Shown here: positions 47,156 through 57,103 of the stretch, piece after piece
How the letters are laid out: each line of letters opens with the position of its first letter
Position numbering within the stretch: the first letter of the stretch is position 1
Source: Sphingomonas changnyeongensis
Lineage (GTDB): Bacteria; Pseudomonadota; Alphaproteobacteria; Sphingomonadales; Sphingomonadaceae
NCBI RefSeq assembly: GCF_009913435.1
Contig: NZ_CP047895.1
Coordinates: 504,501 to 568,500, forward strand
DNA length: 64,000 nucleotides
Direction of reading: 5' to 3'
Program-made: the position numbers and the translations under genes
Notes under the pieces: generated by a model
Database searches by the model: none
Told to the model about the DNA's origin: nothing
What the model saw: only the letters and a program-made list of their open reading frames with translations

Positions 47156-48474
47156 CACAGTCCTTCATAGACGGCGGCGATGAACTCGCGCGTGAAGCGG
47201 TGCCGGGTGTCGGGCATATATTGGGCAAAGCCGCTGGCGCGCACGCCGCGCGCCCGGTCGACAAAGGCGACGGTCGCCGCAGCGCCGCCCCAGCCGAACG
47301 TCCCAGGCCCCGAACCCAGGCCGGCTGCCGCCGGCGTCGCCGCCAGCGTCACCCGCCCGCCCGCGCCAAACCCCTGGCCCGCGACATTGGTGCCGGCGGT
47401 CGATGCGCCGTCGGGCAGCAGGTTCGACATGGCGAGCCGCGCGGTTTCCGGGCGCATCACCCGCACATCGCCGATCGCGCCCTCACCCGCCAGCATCTGC
47501 AGGAACCGGTCATAGTCGCGCGGGCTGGTGACCAGCCCGGATCCGCCAAAGGGAAAGGCCGGCTTGTCGGCAAACACGCTGCTCCGCCCGCCATCGATCG
47601 GCAGCTCGGCCCGATCGGTCAGATAGTAATTGGTCACCAGCCGCGGCAGCTCGGCTGCGGGAACGGTGAAAAAGCTGCTCGACATGCCAAGCGGGCGGAA
47701 CAGCCGCGCGTCCAGAAACGCGTCGAACGCCATGCCCGAGGCCAGCTCGATCACCCGGCCGAGCAGGTCGAGCGACACCGAATAGCTCCACCGCGTGCCC
47801 GGATCGGCGATCAGCGGCAGCGTCGCCAGCCGGTCGGCAAACTCGGCCAGGCTGGGCGCGGGCACGGCTTCGGGCTGGTCGGGCAGCTTCAGCCGGCTGA
47901 CGGCAAACGGCGTCAGGCCGAGCCGGAAATAGGCGTCGCGCAGCGGCCCCTTGGTGACGATGGTATAGCCAAGGCCCGCCGTGTGGGTCAGCAGATGGCG
48001 GACGGTGATCGGCCCCTGCGCCGGGCGGCTGTCCAGCCCGGCTGCCGGATCGACCAGCACGCGCGGGCTGGCAAAGCCCGGAATGAAATCGGCGATGTTC
48101 TGATCAAGCCCCAGCCGCCCGTCCTCGACCAGCATCATCGCCGCGATCCCGGTCACGGGCTTGGTCATCGAATAGATGCGGTAAAGCGTGTCCGGGCCGA
48201 CATCCGCCGCCGACCCGCGCGCCAGCGTCCCCGCGCTCAGGAAATAGGCGGCCCCGGTGCCGCGCGCGACCGCGGCGGCGGCGCCGGGCAGCGTCTTCTG
48301 CCCGACATAGCGGCCGATGAGCGCATGGACGCCGCGCCAGACGGCGGGAACCGGCTCGACTGCCGCAAAGGCCGGCCCCGCCAGCCCGGCCGCCACCGCC
48401 CCGGCCCCCAGCCGCGCCGCGCCGCCCAGAAAGCCGCGCCGGTCAAACCCCGACAGGTCAGGCCTGTTCGCCAT
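47155..48474 (-). CDS. serine hydrolase, beta-lactamase/transpeptidase family (Tat-exported)
   Basis: A 439-residue periplasmic class C beta-lactamase-like hydrolase. Twin-arginine signal DRRGFLGGAARLGAGAVAAG, catalytic S102-M-T-K105 (SxxK), Tyr in WSYSVSLDLLGRVI and the third box near FGWGGAAAT. Such proteins are usually esterases or D-aminopeptidase-like enzymes, not resistance factors. Three ATG codons are stacked at 48480-48474; AAGGGG lies 6 nt before the last one, which I chose. Overlaps mutY by 17 bp. Confidence 0.88.
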   Translation of the reverse strand: MANRPDLSGFDRRGFLGGAARLGAGAVAAGLAGPAFAAVEPVPAVWRGVHALIGRYVGQKTLPGAAAAVARGTGAAYFLSAGTLARGSAADVGPDTLYRIYSMTKPVTGIAAMMLVEDGRLGLDQNIADFIPGFASPRVLVDPAAGLDSRPAQGPITVRHLLTHTAGLGYTIVTKGPLRDAYFRLGLTPFAVSRLKLPDQPEAVPAPSLAEFADRLATLPLIADPGTRWSYSVSLDLLGRVIELASGMAFDAFLDARLFRPLGMSSSFFTVPAAELPRLVTNYYLTDRAELPIDGGRSSVFADKPAFPFGGSGLVTSPRDYDRFLQMLAGEGAIGDVRVMRPETARLAMSNLLPDGASTAGTNVAGQGFGAGGRVTLAATPAAAGLGSGPGTFGWGGAAATVAFVDRARGVRASGFAQYMPDTRHRFTREFIAAVYEGL

Positions 48475-49543
48475 CATCATCCCCTTCGTCCTTCCCGGTA
48501 ACCGCCAGCCCCGTGACAGCCAGCCGCGCCGCCTTGGCAAACAGGCTGGGCAGGCCCGCTCGGTCCAGTTCGGCCAGCGGCCACCATTCCCCGCCCGGCG
48601 GCAGCGCGCAACGCCTGTCGAGCCGCGCCACCGCCACATCGAGGTCGAGCGAGAAATGCGTGAAGACATGGCGCACCGGCGGCGCGCGCAGCGTCCAGCG
48701 CGCGGTGAGCGGCGCCTGGGCCAGCCGCGCACCGGCATCCGCCGGATCGCCCCAGTCGCTGACCGGCAGCGCGCGCATGCCCGCCAGCAGCCCCTTTGGC
48801 GGCCGCCGCACCAGCAGCAGATGATCCTCCGCCACGGCGAAAAACCCGATGCCGTGGCGGTGCGGCCGCACCGGCTTTGCCGCGCGCACCGGATAGCGGG
48901 CCGGATCGCCCGTCGCCGCAGCGGCGCAGGCCCGACGCACCGGGCAGATCGCACAGGCCGGGTTGCGCGGCGTGCAGATGGTGGCCCCCAGATCCATCAT
49001 CGCCTGCGCATAATCGCCCGGCCGCACCGCCGGGGTCAGGCGCGCGGCGTGATCGCGGATCTCGGGCTTGGCCTGGGCGATCGGCCGGTCGAGCGCGAAC
49101 AGCCGCGCGATCACCCGTTCGACATTGCCGTCGACAACGGTCGCGGCCTGCCCGAACGCGATCGCGGCGATCGCCGCCGCCGTATAAGGCCCGATCCCCG
49201 GCAGCGCGCGCAGCCCCTGTTCGGTCGCGGGGAACACGCCGCCATGATCGGCCATCACCGCCCGCGCGCAGGCAAGCAGGTTGCGCGCCCGCGCATAATA
49301 GCCAAGCCCCGCCCATGCGGCCATCAGCTCGGCGTCCTCGGTAGCGGCCAGATCGGCGACGGTCGGCCAGCGGGCGGTGAACCGCGCGAAATAGGGCGCG
49401 GCGGCGGCCACCGTCGTCTGCTGCAGCATGATTTCGGACAGCCACACCCGGTAGGGATCGGGCGGCGGCGTGCCGGGCGGGCTGCGCCAGGGCAGGCGGC
49501 GGGCATGCCGGTCATACCAGTCAAGAAGGTCGGGCGCGATCAC
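48458..49543 (-). CDS. mutY: A/G-specific adenine glycosylase MutY
   Basis: Removes adenine mispaired with 8-oxoguanine. Helix-hairpin-helix ALPGIGPYTAAAIAAIAFG with the catalytic Asp in VVDGNVERVIARLF, the 4Fe-4S motif C-x6-C-x2-C-x5-C (CTPRNPACAICPVRRAC) and a C-terminal Nudix-like domain (GIGFFAVAEDHLLLVRRPPK). A GTG at 49543 (VIAPDLLDWYDRHARRLPWR) is the likely start because the longer frame to 49612 would overlap the divergent gene's start at 49599. 361 residues. Confidence 0.94.
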   Translation of the reverse strand: MIAPDLLDWYDRHARRLPWRSPPGTPPPDPYRVWLSEIMLQQTTVAAAAPYFARFTARWPTVADLAATEDAELMAAWAGLGYYARARNLLACARAVMADHGGVFPATEQGLRALPGIGPYTAAAIAAIAFGQAATVVDGNVERVIARLFALDRPIAQAKPEIRDHAARLTPAVRPGDYAQAMMDLGATICTPRNPACAICPVRRACAAAATGDPARYPVRAAKPVRPHRHGIGFFAVAEDHLLLVRRPPKGLLAGMRALPVSDWGDPADAGARLAQAPLTARWTLRAPPVRHVFTHFSLDLDVAVARLDRRCALPPGGEWWPLAELDRAGLPSLFAKAARLAVTGLAVTGKDEGDDDGEQA

Positions 49544-49598
49544 GCCCCCGGCTTTAGGCGGGTGGACGCTCGCGGGAAAGCTGTGGCAAGGATCGGCG

Positions 49599-50159
49599 AT
49601 GAGCGGTCGCAAGCCCAGACAGGATGGCGGACAGCAAGCCGGGCGGGGGCATGAACCCGCACGCGGCGGGCGTCCGCGCGCGGTGGCCGAAATGCTGCCC
49701 GCGATCGGCCGCGCGTCATTCCGCCGCTTCGGCTTTGTCCAGCACGCGGTCGTCAGCCGCTGGGCGGAGATTGTCGGGCCGCGCTATGCCGATGTCTCGG
49801 CCCCCGAATCGATCCGCTTTCCCGCCGGGCAGCGCGCGGGCGGGGCGCTGACGCTGCAGGTGGCAAGCGCCCATGCGCCGATGCTCCAGCACGTGATCCC
49901 CGAGATCATTTCGCGGGTGAACCGTTTCTTCGGCTATCCGGCGATCGACCGGGTGATGCTGCGCCAGGGACTGACGCCGCGCCCGCGCCGCACGCCGGCC
50001 CCGGCCGCCACTGCCGAACCGCCGGTCGAGATCCCCGTCGATCTGGGCGACAGCCTGCGCGCGGTCGGCGATCCCGAACTGCGCGCGGTCCTTGAACAGC
50101 TGGCGCGCGGCATCGCGACCGGCGAAAAGCTGGCCGTGGCCGGCAAGGTAAAGGCATGA
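49599..50159 (+). CDS. DUF721 (DciA-like) protein
   Basis: A 186-residue protein with a KH-like DUF721 domain: AVAEMLPAIGRASFRRFGFV, VSRWAEIVGPRYADVSAPES, LTLQVASAHAPMLQHVIPEI and RVNRFFGYPAIDRVMLRQG. DciA, the best-studied member, loads the replicative helicase in bacteria lacking DnaC; this protein may do the same (inference). The N-terminus is basic and disordered. Followed directly by a DsbA-like gene (ATGA overlap at 50156-50159). Confidence 0.87.
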   Translation: MSGRKPRQDGGQQAGRGHEPARGGRPRAVAEMLPAIGRASFRRFGFVQHAVVSRWAEIVGPRYADVSAPESIRFPAGQRAGGALTLQVASAHAPMLQHVIPEIISRVNRFFGYPAIDRVMLRQGLTPRPRRTPAPAATAEPPVEIPVDLGDSLRAVGDPELRAVLEQLARGIATGEKLAVAGKVKA

Positions 50160-50833
50160 CGATGGTCCGTTTCATGGCGCTGATCGGCACGGCCCTGATG
50201 GTCGCCGCCCCCACCACTGCCGCCCGCACCGAGGCCGCCCGCACCGACTGGGCCGGGCGCGTCGCCGTCACCCCGGCAGGCAGCTATGTGCGCGGCAATC
50301 CCGACGCGCCGCGCAAGCTGGTCGAATATGCAAGCTACACCTGCGACCATTGCGCGCATTTCTCGGCCGAGGCGGCGACACCGCTTGCCCGCGCCATTGC
50401 CGGCGGCAAGGTCAGCATCGAGTTCCGCCACGCGCTGCGCGACCGGCTGGACCTGACCGCGGCCCTGCTCGCCCGCTGCGCCGGCCCGGCGCGCTTCTTT
50501 GCCGCGAGCGAGGCGATCTTTGCCGAGCAAAAGGCATGGATCGACCGCACCATTGCCTATGAACAGGCCGAGCGGGCGGCGCTTGAGGCCGCCAGCCCGG
50601 TCGAGCGCATCCGGATGACCGCCCGCGCATCGGGGCTGACCGCGATCGTCGCCCGCTTCGGCGTGTCGGCCGAACGCGCCAATGCCTGTCTGGCCGATCC
50701 GGCGCAGCAAAAGACGCTGATCGACCAGGCCAATGAGGCCTGGAGCGAAAGGCGGATTCCGGGCACGCCCCATTTCATCCTCAACGGGACGCCGGTTGCG
50801 GCCAATGACTGGCCGGGCCTCGCCCCCTTGTGA
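50156..50833 (+). CDS. DsbA family thiol-disulfide protein (CDHC)
   Basis: Periplasmic thioredoxin-fold protein, 225 residues. Signal peptide (MALIGTALMVAAPTTAA), active site YASYTCDHCAHFSAEAATPL (C-D-H-C), cis-Pro region IPGTPHFILNG. An inserted helical domain (KAWIDRTIAYEQAERAALEA) lies between, as in DsbA/SCO-like fold proteins. First of a tandem pair with the CPHC paralogue; ATGA overlap with the DUF721 gene. Confidence 0.88.
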   Translation: MTMVRFMALIGTALMVAAPTTAARTEAARTDWAGRVAVTPAGSYVRGNPDAPRKLVEYASYTCDHCAHFSAEAATPLARAIAGGKVSIEFRHALRDRLDLTAALLARCAGPARFFAASEAIFAEQKAWIDRTIAYEQAERAALEAASPVERIRMTARASGLTAIVARFGVSAERANACLADPAQQKTLIDQANEAWSERRIPGTPHFILNGTPVAANDWPGLAPL

Positions 50834-50855
50834 CCAAGTGACGGAGAGACTGACG

Positions 50856-51611
50856 ATGCGTTTTGCCCTGATGCTCGGCGCGGCTGCGCTGGCGCTGTCT
50901 GCCTGCAGCCAGAGCGCCGATAACGGATCGGCCCCGGCAAATGGCACCGCCGCCGCCCCGGCGACCGGCGGCGCGGCGATCCCGCCGCCGGCCGGCAAGG
51001 AATGGAGCGATGTCGTCACCGCCCTCCCCGAAGGCGGGATGCGCATGGGCAATCCCGACGCGCCGGTGAAGCTGGTTGAATATCTGTCGCTCACCTGCCC
51101 GCACTGCGCCGAGTTTGCGCGCGAAGGCTTTGAAAAGCTGCGCGACCAATATGTGAAAAAGGGCACGGTCAGCCTTGAGGTGCGTAACTATGTGCGCGAC
51201 CCGATCGACATGACGCTGACGCTCGTGTCGCGCTGCGGCGGGCCGGAGCCGTATTTCGCGATGACCGAACAGGCGCTGGCGACGCAGAACGAGATTTTCG
51301 ACCGCGCGCAAAAGGCCGATCAGGCCGCCGTGCAGGCGCTCCAGTCCCAGGCCCCGGCCCAGCAGTTCCAGGGCCTCGCCCGGCTGCTCGGCTTCGACGC
51401 CTTTGCCCGCCAGCGCGGCATCGCCGAGGCGCGGCTGGACCAGTGCCTCGCCGACAAGGCGATGACCGACCAGCTGATCGCCATGCAGAAGACCGCCAAT
51501 GACGAGCTGAAGATCCCGGGCACCCCGGCCTTCTTCCTCAATGGCCAGCTGCTCGAGGCGACCGGCACCTGGGAACAGCTGGAACCCAAGCTGAAGGCCG
51601 CCGGGGCCTGA
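50856..51611 (+). CDS. DsbA family lipoprotein thiol-disulfide protein (CPHC)
   Basis: Second DsbA-like paralogue, 251 residues, with a lipoprotein signal (LGAAALALSAC, lipobox L-S-A-C) and an Ala/Pro/Thr-rich linker. Active site YLSLTCPHCAEFAREGFEKL, cis-Pro region IPGTPAFFLNGQ; extra cysteines occur near RCGGPEP and DQCLADK. GGAGAG ribosome site upstream of ATG 50856. The pair just upstream of smc is common in sphingomonads. Probably handles disulfides of envelope proteins. Confidence 0.9.
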   Translation: MRFALMLGAAALALSACSQSADNGSAPANGTAAAPATGGAAIPPPAGKEWSDVVTALPEGGMRMGNPDAPVKLVEYLSLTCPHCAEFAREGFEKLRDQYVKKGTVSLEVRNYVRDPIDMTLTLVSRCGGPEPYFAMTEQALATQNEIFDRAQKADQAAVQALQSQAPAQQFQGLARLLGFDAFARQRGIAEARLDQCLADKAMTDQLIAMQKTANDELKIPGTPAFFLNGQLLEATGTWEQLEPKLKAAGA

Positions 51612-51678
51612 GCATCGCCCCTCCGGCACGGCCCGCCGGGCCGGGGTGGCGCAGACGACCGGGGCGGGGAGAGCGGGA

Positions 51679-54600
51679 ATGCGCTTCACCGGCCTGAAGC
51701 TTGTCGGCTTCAAAAGCTTTGTCGAACCCGCCGAACTCAGGATCGAGCCGGGGCTGACCGGCATTGTCGGCCCCAATGGCTGCGGCAAATCGAACCTGCT
51801 CGAGGCGCTGCGCTGGGTGATGGGCGAAGGATCGGCCCGGTCGCTGCGCGGCGGCGGGATGGACGATGTCATCTTCGCCGGCACCCAGCAGCGCCCGGCG
51901 CGCGACTTTGCCGAGGTGCAATTGTTCGCGCGCGGCGGGCCGGGGGGCGAGGATGACGAGATCGAGATCGTCCGCCGGATCGAGCGCGGGGCCGGTTCCG
52001 CCTATCGGCTGAACGGGCGCGACGTGCGCGCGCGCGACGTGGCGCTGCTGCTTGCCGATGCCGCGACCGGGGCGCATTCGCCGGCGCTGGTCAGCCAGGG
52101 GCGGATCGGCGCGGTGATCGCCGCGCGCCCGGTCGAGCGCCGGGCGATGCTGGAAGAGGCGGCGGGCATTGCCGGGCTGCACGTCCGGCGCAAGGATGCC
52201 GAACAAAGGCTGCGCGCGACCGAGGCCAATCTGGCGCGGCTCGGTGAAATGATCGCCGATATGGACGCGCGCGCCGGGCAGCTGCGGCGTCAGGCGCGCA
52301 CCGCCGAACGCTACCGCGCGATTTCGGCCGATATCACCCGCGCCGAAGCGCGGATGATCTATGCCCGCTGGCGCGATGCAGCGGCAGCGGCGGAGGCGGC
52401 ACGGGCCGAGGCGGCTGCCGCCGAGGACCGGGTGGCGACGCTTGGCGAGGCGCAGCGCGACGCCGCCGCCCTGAGCGGGGCCGCCGCCCGTCAGCTGGCC
52501 GAGGCGCGCAGCGCGGTCGAACAGGCGCGCGACCAGGCCGCCGAGCTGGCCCGCCGCCTCGCGGGCTTGAGCGCGGAGCGTGACGCGGCGCGGACCCGGC
52601 TCGCCGATCTGGGCCATGCGCGGGCGCGGCTGGACGCGGACCGGGCGCGCGAGGGCGCACTGGCGCATGACGCAGCCGAGGCGATCGCCCGGCTGGGCGA
52701 TGAGGTGCGGATGCTCGCCGCCCGCATCGCCGAAAGCGAGGCCGAGGCCCCGGCCCTGGCCGCGGCACTCGCCGGGGCCGAAAGCGCCGCCCGCGATGCC
52801 GAGGTGGCGCTGGCCCAGGCGCTATCGCGCCAGGCGCGCGAACAGGCGGATGCGCAGATCGCCCGTTCAGCGGTGGCGGCGGCGCGGGGACGGCGCGACC
52901 GGGCGGCGCGCGAGCTGGCGCAGGTCGATGCCCAGATTTCGGCGCTTGGCGACGATGCCGCGCTGACCGCCGCGCGCACCGCCGCCACCACCGAACGCAT
53001 CGCCGCCGAACAGGCAGCGGCGGAGGCCGGGCGGGCGATCGAGGCGGCGGAGGCCGCGCGCGCCGTGGCCGCCGCCGCGCGCGACGCGGCCGAGACAGCG
53101 CGCGCCGCCGCCCGCGCCGCGCTGGGCGCGCTCGAAGCCGAGCGGACGGCACTCGCCAAGACGCTGTCCGGGCGCAGCGGCGACCGGCTGATCGATCATG
53201 TCCGGGCCGCACCCGGCCATGAACGCGCACTGGCCGCCGCCTTTGGCGACGAGCTGGACCTGCCGGTCAGCGGCTGGCGCGCCCTCGCAGCCGGCGACGG
53301 CGGCGACGGCGGCGACCCGGCCCTGCCGCCGGGGGCGGCGCGGCTGGCCGATCATGTCACCGCGCCGGCAGCGCTCGCCCGGCGGCTCGCCCAGATCGCG
53401 CTGGTGCCGGCGGATCCGGGCCTGCCGCTGGCCGCCGGGCAGGCGCTGGTGACGCCCGACGGGCGGATGCGGCGCTGGGACGGGCTGGAGACCGAGGAAG
53501 GCGGGGCGGCGGCCGCCGAACGGCTGATCCGCGCCAACCGGCTCGACGCACTTGATGCCGCGCTGCCCGAGGCGCGGGCGGCGCATGACCGGGCCGAAGC
53601 CGACATGGCCGATACCGCCCGGCAGTTGGCCGAAGCGCGGAGCGCGGCTGAACAGGCGCGCCACGCGCGTGCCGAAGCCGATGCCCGCATCCGCGCCGGA
53701 CGGCGCGCCGAGGACGCGGCCGAGGCTGCGCTGGAGCGGCACGGCACAAGGCTGCGCGAACTGACCGACCGGCAGGCCCGCGCCGCAGCGGAGCGCGACG
53801 AGGCCGAGGCGGAAACGCGGGCCGCCGAGGCGGCGCTCGCCGCCCTGCCCGATGGCAGCGGCATTGCGGGCGAGGTCGCGGCGCTGCAGGCGGACAGTGC
53901 GGCGGCACGCGCGCTGGTTGCCGACCGCAAGGCGCTGGCGGCGACGCGCGAGCGGGCGCTGGCCGGTGACCGCGACCGGCACCAGGCGGCACAGGCCGAG
54001 GCGCGCAGCTGGCGCAGCCGCGCCGGCGACGCCGCGCGGCGGATCGCCGACATGGCGCGGCGCGATGACGAGCTGGCGGAGGAGCTGGCGGCGCTCGGCC
54101 CCCGTCCCGCCCTGCTCGAGGCCGAGATCGACCGGCTGGGCGCGGCCCGCAAGGAGGCGGAAGCGGCGACCGGCGCGGCGATGGCCGCACTGACCGCCGC
54201 CGAGGCGCGCGCCCGCGCGGTCGAGGCGCAGCTCGCCGAGGCAGGCGAGGCGCTGGCGGCGGCGCGCGAGGCGCGGGCGGGCGCGGCGGCGCGGGCCGAG
54301 GCGAGCGACCTGAGGCGGGTGGAGATGGGCCGGGTATCGGGCGAGCGTTTTTCCTGCCCGCCGCCGGTGCTGCCCGAACGGGTCGGCTTTGCATCGGCCG
54401 ATGTCGGCACGCCCGAGGCCGAATCGGCGCGCCACGACCAGCTGCTGCGCGACCGCGAACGGATCGGCCCGGTCAATCTGGTCGCCGAGCAAGAACTGGC
54501 CGAGCTGAGCGCCGCGCTTGAGCGCATGACCGGCGAGCGGGACGAGCTGACCGAGGCGGTCAACCGGCTGCGCGGCTCGATCGGCAGCCTCAACCGCGAG

Positions 54601-55088
54601 GGGCGGGCGCGGCTGCTGCAGGCCTTTGCCGCCGTGGACGGGCATTTCCGGCGGCTGTTCACCCAGCTGTTCGGGGGCGGCGAGGCCTATTTGCAGCTGG
54701 TCGATTCGGACGATCCGCTGGAAGCGGGGCTGGAGATCATGGCCCAGCCGCCGGGCAAGAAGCTGGCCAGCCTGACCCTGTTGTCGGGCGGCGAACAGGC
54801 GCTGACCGCAGTGGCGCTGATCTTCGGCCTGTTCCTGACCAACCCCGCCCGGTGTGCGTGCTGGACGAGGTCGATGCGCCGCTCGACGACGCCAATGTCG
54901 AACGCTTTTGCGACCTGCTCGATGCGATGGCGACCGATACGGCGACCCGCTATCTGATCGTCACCCACAATGCGGTGACGATGAGCCGGATGCACAGGCT
55001 GTTCGGCGTCACCATGGTCGAACGCGGCGTCAGCCGGCTGGTGTCGGTCGATCTGGGCGCGGCCGAGGCCCTGCTCGCCGCGCAATAA
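51679..55088 (+). CDS. smc: chromosome segregation protein SMC (frameshifted near 54848-54850)
   Basis: Condensin ATPase for chromosome folding, about 1136 residues once restored. N-terminal head with Walker [10 protein letters not shown], long Ala/Glu/Arg-rich coiled coils, a short hinge around 500-620, and the C-terminal signature [15 protein letters not shown]. The frame then breaks at a CCC run (54848-54850): the open frame continues as nonsense, while one added C gives [20 protein letters not shown] (Walker B) to a stop at 55088. As read, the protein would lack Walker B and be inactive. Start ATG 51679 ([17 protein letters not shown]). Confidence 0.93.
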
Positions 55089-55129
55089 TCCGCCCCGCGA
55101 TTCGTTCGCCCCACCCGAAAGGAACTGCC

Positions 55130-55828
55130 GTGACCGGCCCGACCATCGCCTTCCTGCTTTACCCCAATGTCACCCAGCTCGACCTGACCGGACCGGCGCA
55201 GGTGTTGTCGCGCCTGCCCGGGGCGCGGATCGAGCTGGTGGCCGCCTCACTGGACCCTGTGGCGACCGATTCGGGCTTTGCGCTGCTGCCCTCGGCAACA
55301 TTTGCGACCGCCGCCCAGCCCGACATTGTCTGCGTGCCCGGCGGTTTCGGCATCACCGGCGCGATGGAGGATGAAGCGGCGCTCGACTGGCTGATCCGCG
55401 CCGCACCGGGCGCGCAATGGGTGACGAGCGTGTGCGTCGGATCGCTGATGCTGGGGGCCGCCGGGCTGCTGACCGGCTACCGCGCGACCTGCCACTGGGC
55501 GAGCCATGACTATCTGGCGGCGTTTGGCGCGATCCCGGTGCGCGAACGGGTGGTTTTCGACCGCAACCGCGTGACCGGCGGCGGCGTGACCGCGGGCATC
55601 GACTTTGCCTTTGCGCTGATTGCGCGCATCGCCGGCGACGATCATGCCCGATTCGTGCAGCTGGCGCTCGAATATGATCCGGCACCGCCCTTTGACGCCG
55701 GCACCCCCGAACGCGCCGCGCCCGATACCGTCGCCCGCTACCGCGCGCTCGTCGACCGGACGGCGCCCGACCGGCCGCAGCGTTATCTGGCGGCGGCGGC
55801 ACGGCTGAAGGCCCGGCAGCCGGGCTGA
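55130..55828 (+). CDS. DJ-1/PfpI family protein (isonitrile hydratase-like)
   Basis: Class I glutamine amidotransferase-like fold, 232 residues. Blocks: IAFLLYPNVTQLDLTGPAQV, VCVPGGFGITGAMED, nucleophile Cys in VTSVCVGSLMLGAAGLL, CHWASHDYLAAFGA and VTGGGVTAGIDFAFALIA. The order matches isonitrile hydratase (InhA) and AraC-type ThiJ domains, but without a DNA-binding part. Start is GTG 55130 with AAAGGA upstream. Terminator at 55882-55908. Confidence 0.9.
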   Translation: MTGPTIAFLLYPNVTQLDLTGPAQVLSRLPGARIELVAASLDPVATDSGFALLPSATFATAAQPDIVCVPGGFGITGAMEDEAALDWLIRAAPGAQWVTSVCVGSLMLGAAGLLTGYRATCHWASHDYLAAFGAIPVRERVVFDRNRVTGGGVTAGIDFAFALIARIAGDDHARFVQLALEYDPAPPFDAGTPERAAPDTVARYRALVDRTAPDRPQRYLAAAARLKARQPG

Positions 55829-55881
55829 TGCATGGTCGGGCCGGGCGGGATCACCCCCCAGCCTGGACCGCCGGACACAAA

Positions 55882-55908
55882 AAAGGCGGGCCGAGAAGGC
55901 CCGCCTTT
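55882..55908. terminator. bidirectional terminator between DJ-1 gene and cold-shock gene
   Basis: AAAGGCGGGCC (55882-55892) and GGCCCGCCTTT (55898-55908), perfect 11-bp stem with a 5-nt loop, T-rich on both strands, between two convergent genes. Confidence 0.85.
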
Positions 55909-55931
55909 CTGTCTGTCAGCCAAAGGCCGGA

Positions 55932-56693
55932 TCAGGACTGAAGCGGCGTCAGATTGACCGCAGCATATTTGCCACGGCGATCAACCTCCAGTTCGAACTC
56001 CAGCCGATCGCCTTCGTTCAGGCCCGGCATGCCGGCACGCTCGACCGCCGAGATATGCACAAAGGCATCGGGCTGGCCGTCATCGCGCTGGATGAAGCCG
56101 AAGCCCTTCATGGCGTTGAAGAACTTGACCGTCCCGCTCGCCTTTTCGCCGGTCAGCTGACGCTGCGGCCCGCCGGCGCCGCGCGGCGCGGCGTCGCGCG
56201 GGGGACCGCGGTCGGTGACGGGCAGCGGCTCGCCTTCAATCTTGAGGTCGGTCGCCGAGACGCGCCCGCCACGGTCGACCAGCGTGAAGCCCAGCGGCTG
56301 ACCTTCGGCCAGGCCGGTCAGGCCGGCGCGTTCGACCGCCGAGATGTGCACGAACACATCTTCGCCGCCATCGTCGCGCACGATGAAGCCGAAGCCCTTC
56401 TGGCCGTTGAAGAACTTCACGACGCCGGTGCCTTCGCCGATCACCTGGGCGGGCATGCCGCCCCGGCCGCCACCGCCGAAGCCGCCACCACCGCCACCAA
56501 AACCGCCGCCGCCACCAAAGCCGCCGCGCGGGCCGCCGAAGCCGCCGCCGCCACCACCAAAGCCGCCGCCGCCGCCGAAGCCGCGATCGCCAAAGCCGCC
56601 ACGGTCGCCAAAGCTGTCAAAGCCTTCGTCGCCGAAACCGTCCCGCTTGTCCCTGCCACCGCGCTGACCGCGCCGCCCTCTGTCGAAACCCAT
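55932..56693 (-). CDS. double cold-shock-domain protein with Gly-rich N-terminus
   Basis: RNA chaperone with two cold-shock domains. CSD1 begins near residue 88 (GTGVVKFFNGQKGFGFIVRD, EDVFVHISAVERAGL) and CSD2 near 185 (GTVKFFNAMKGFGFIQRD, DAFVHISAVERAGM); RNP1 (KGFGFI) and RNP2 (VFVHI / AFVHI) are intact in both. The first 80 residues are a low-complexity Gly/Phe repeat (GGGGGFGGPRGGFGGGGGFG) like FUS-type or hnRNP tails. 253 residues. ATG at 56693. Long 5' leader in the 410-bp gap upstream. Confidence 0.92.
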   Translation of the reverse strand: MGFDRGRRGQRGGRDKRDGFGDEGFDSFGDRGGFGDRGFGGGGGFGGGGGGFGGPRGGFGGGGGFGGGGGGFGGGGRGGMPAQVIGEGTGVVKFFNGQKGFGFIVRDDGGEDVFVHISAVERAGLTGLAEGQPLGFTLVDRGGRVSATDLKIEGEPLPVTDRGPPRDAAPRGAGGPQRQLTGEKASGTVKFFNAMKGFGFIQRDDGQPDAFVHISAVERAGMPGLNEGDRLEFELEVDRRGKYAAVNLTPLQS

Positions 56694-57103
56694 GCCGTTC
56701 AAATCTTTCCCGGTTCGCCCACCAAAACCCGTCAGAACAGGCGCACCGGACGATGGCCGCTCGTTCCCAAGACGCAAAGCCATAGATGCGCCCAAGTTTC
56801 GCTATAGCCGAGAATCGCGCCCATCGCGAACAAAATATCCACAGCCCGCAATGGCGATCGTCGCGACGCGTTCATCTGTTGCCGAAAATCATCGCCGTCG
56901 AGACAAAGGACCGCGATTGACCGCATGACAGGTCGCCGCAACCGGGCCGTGCCGATCCCGCTGATCGTCCGGCAAAGACCAACCGAATCCGCCGCGCGGA
57001 CGCGACATCGCCGCCACCGAATCGCCTGCGGCCCGGCGGGCAGGCCGGCCCCCGGCGGCCATCGGCCATTGAGCGGCGGCCCCGACAGGCCTATGCGCAG
57101 GGC
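56694..57103. other. 410-bp intergenic region between cold-shock and RNase D genes
   Basis: No gene that I can support. It must hold the divergent promoters and, on the minus strand, a probable long 5' leader of the cold-shock gene, as is usual for cold-induced csp mRNAs. A short AT-rich patch lies at 56830-56845 (ACAAAATATCC). Confidence 0.5.

Noticed and set aside
47155..48474. Antibiotic resistance by a class C beta-lactamase
   Set aside because: The SxxK family is broad; sequence features fit an esterase or peptidase-like hydrolase, and there is no ampR or mobile context.
52867..54645. Minus-strand open frames opposite smc
   Set aside because: Antisense of Ala/Glu/Arg coiled-coil codons; low-complexity shadow.
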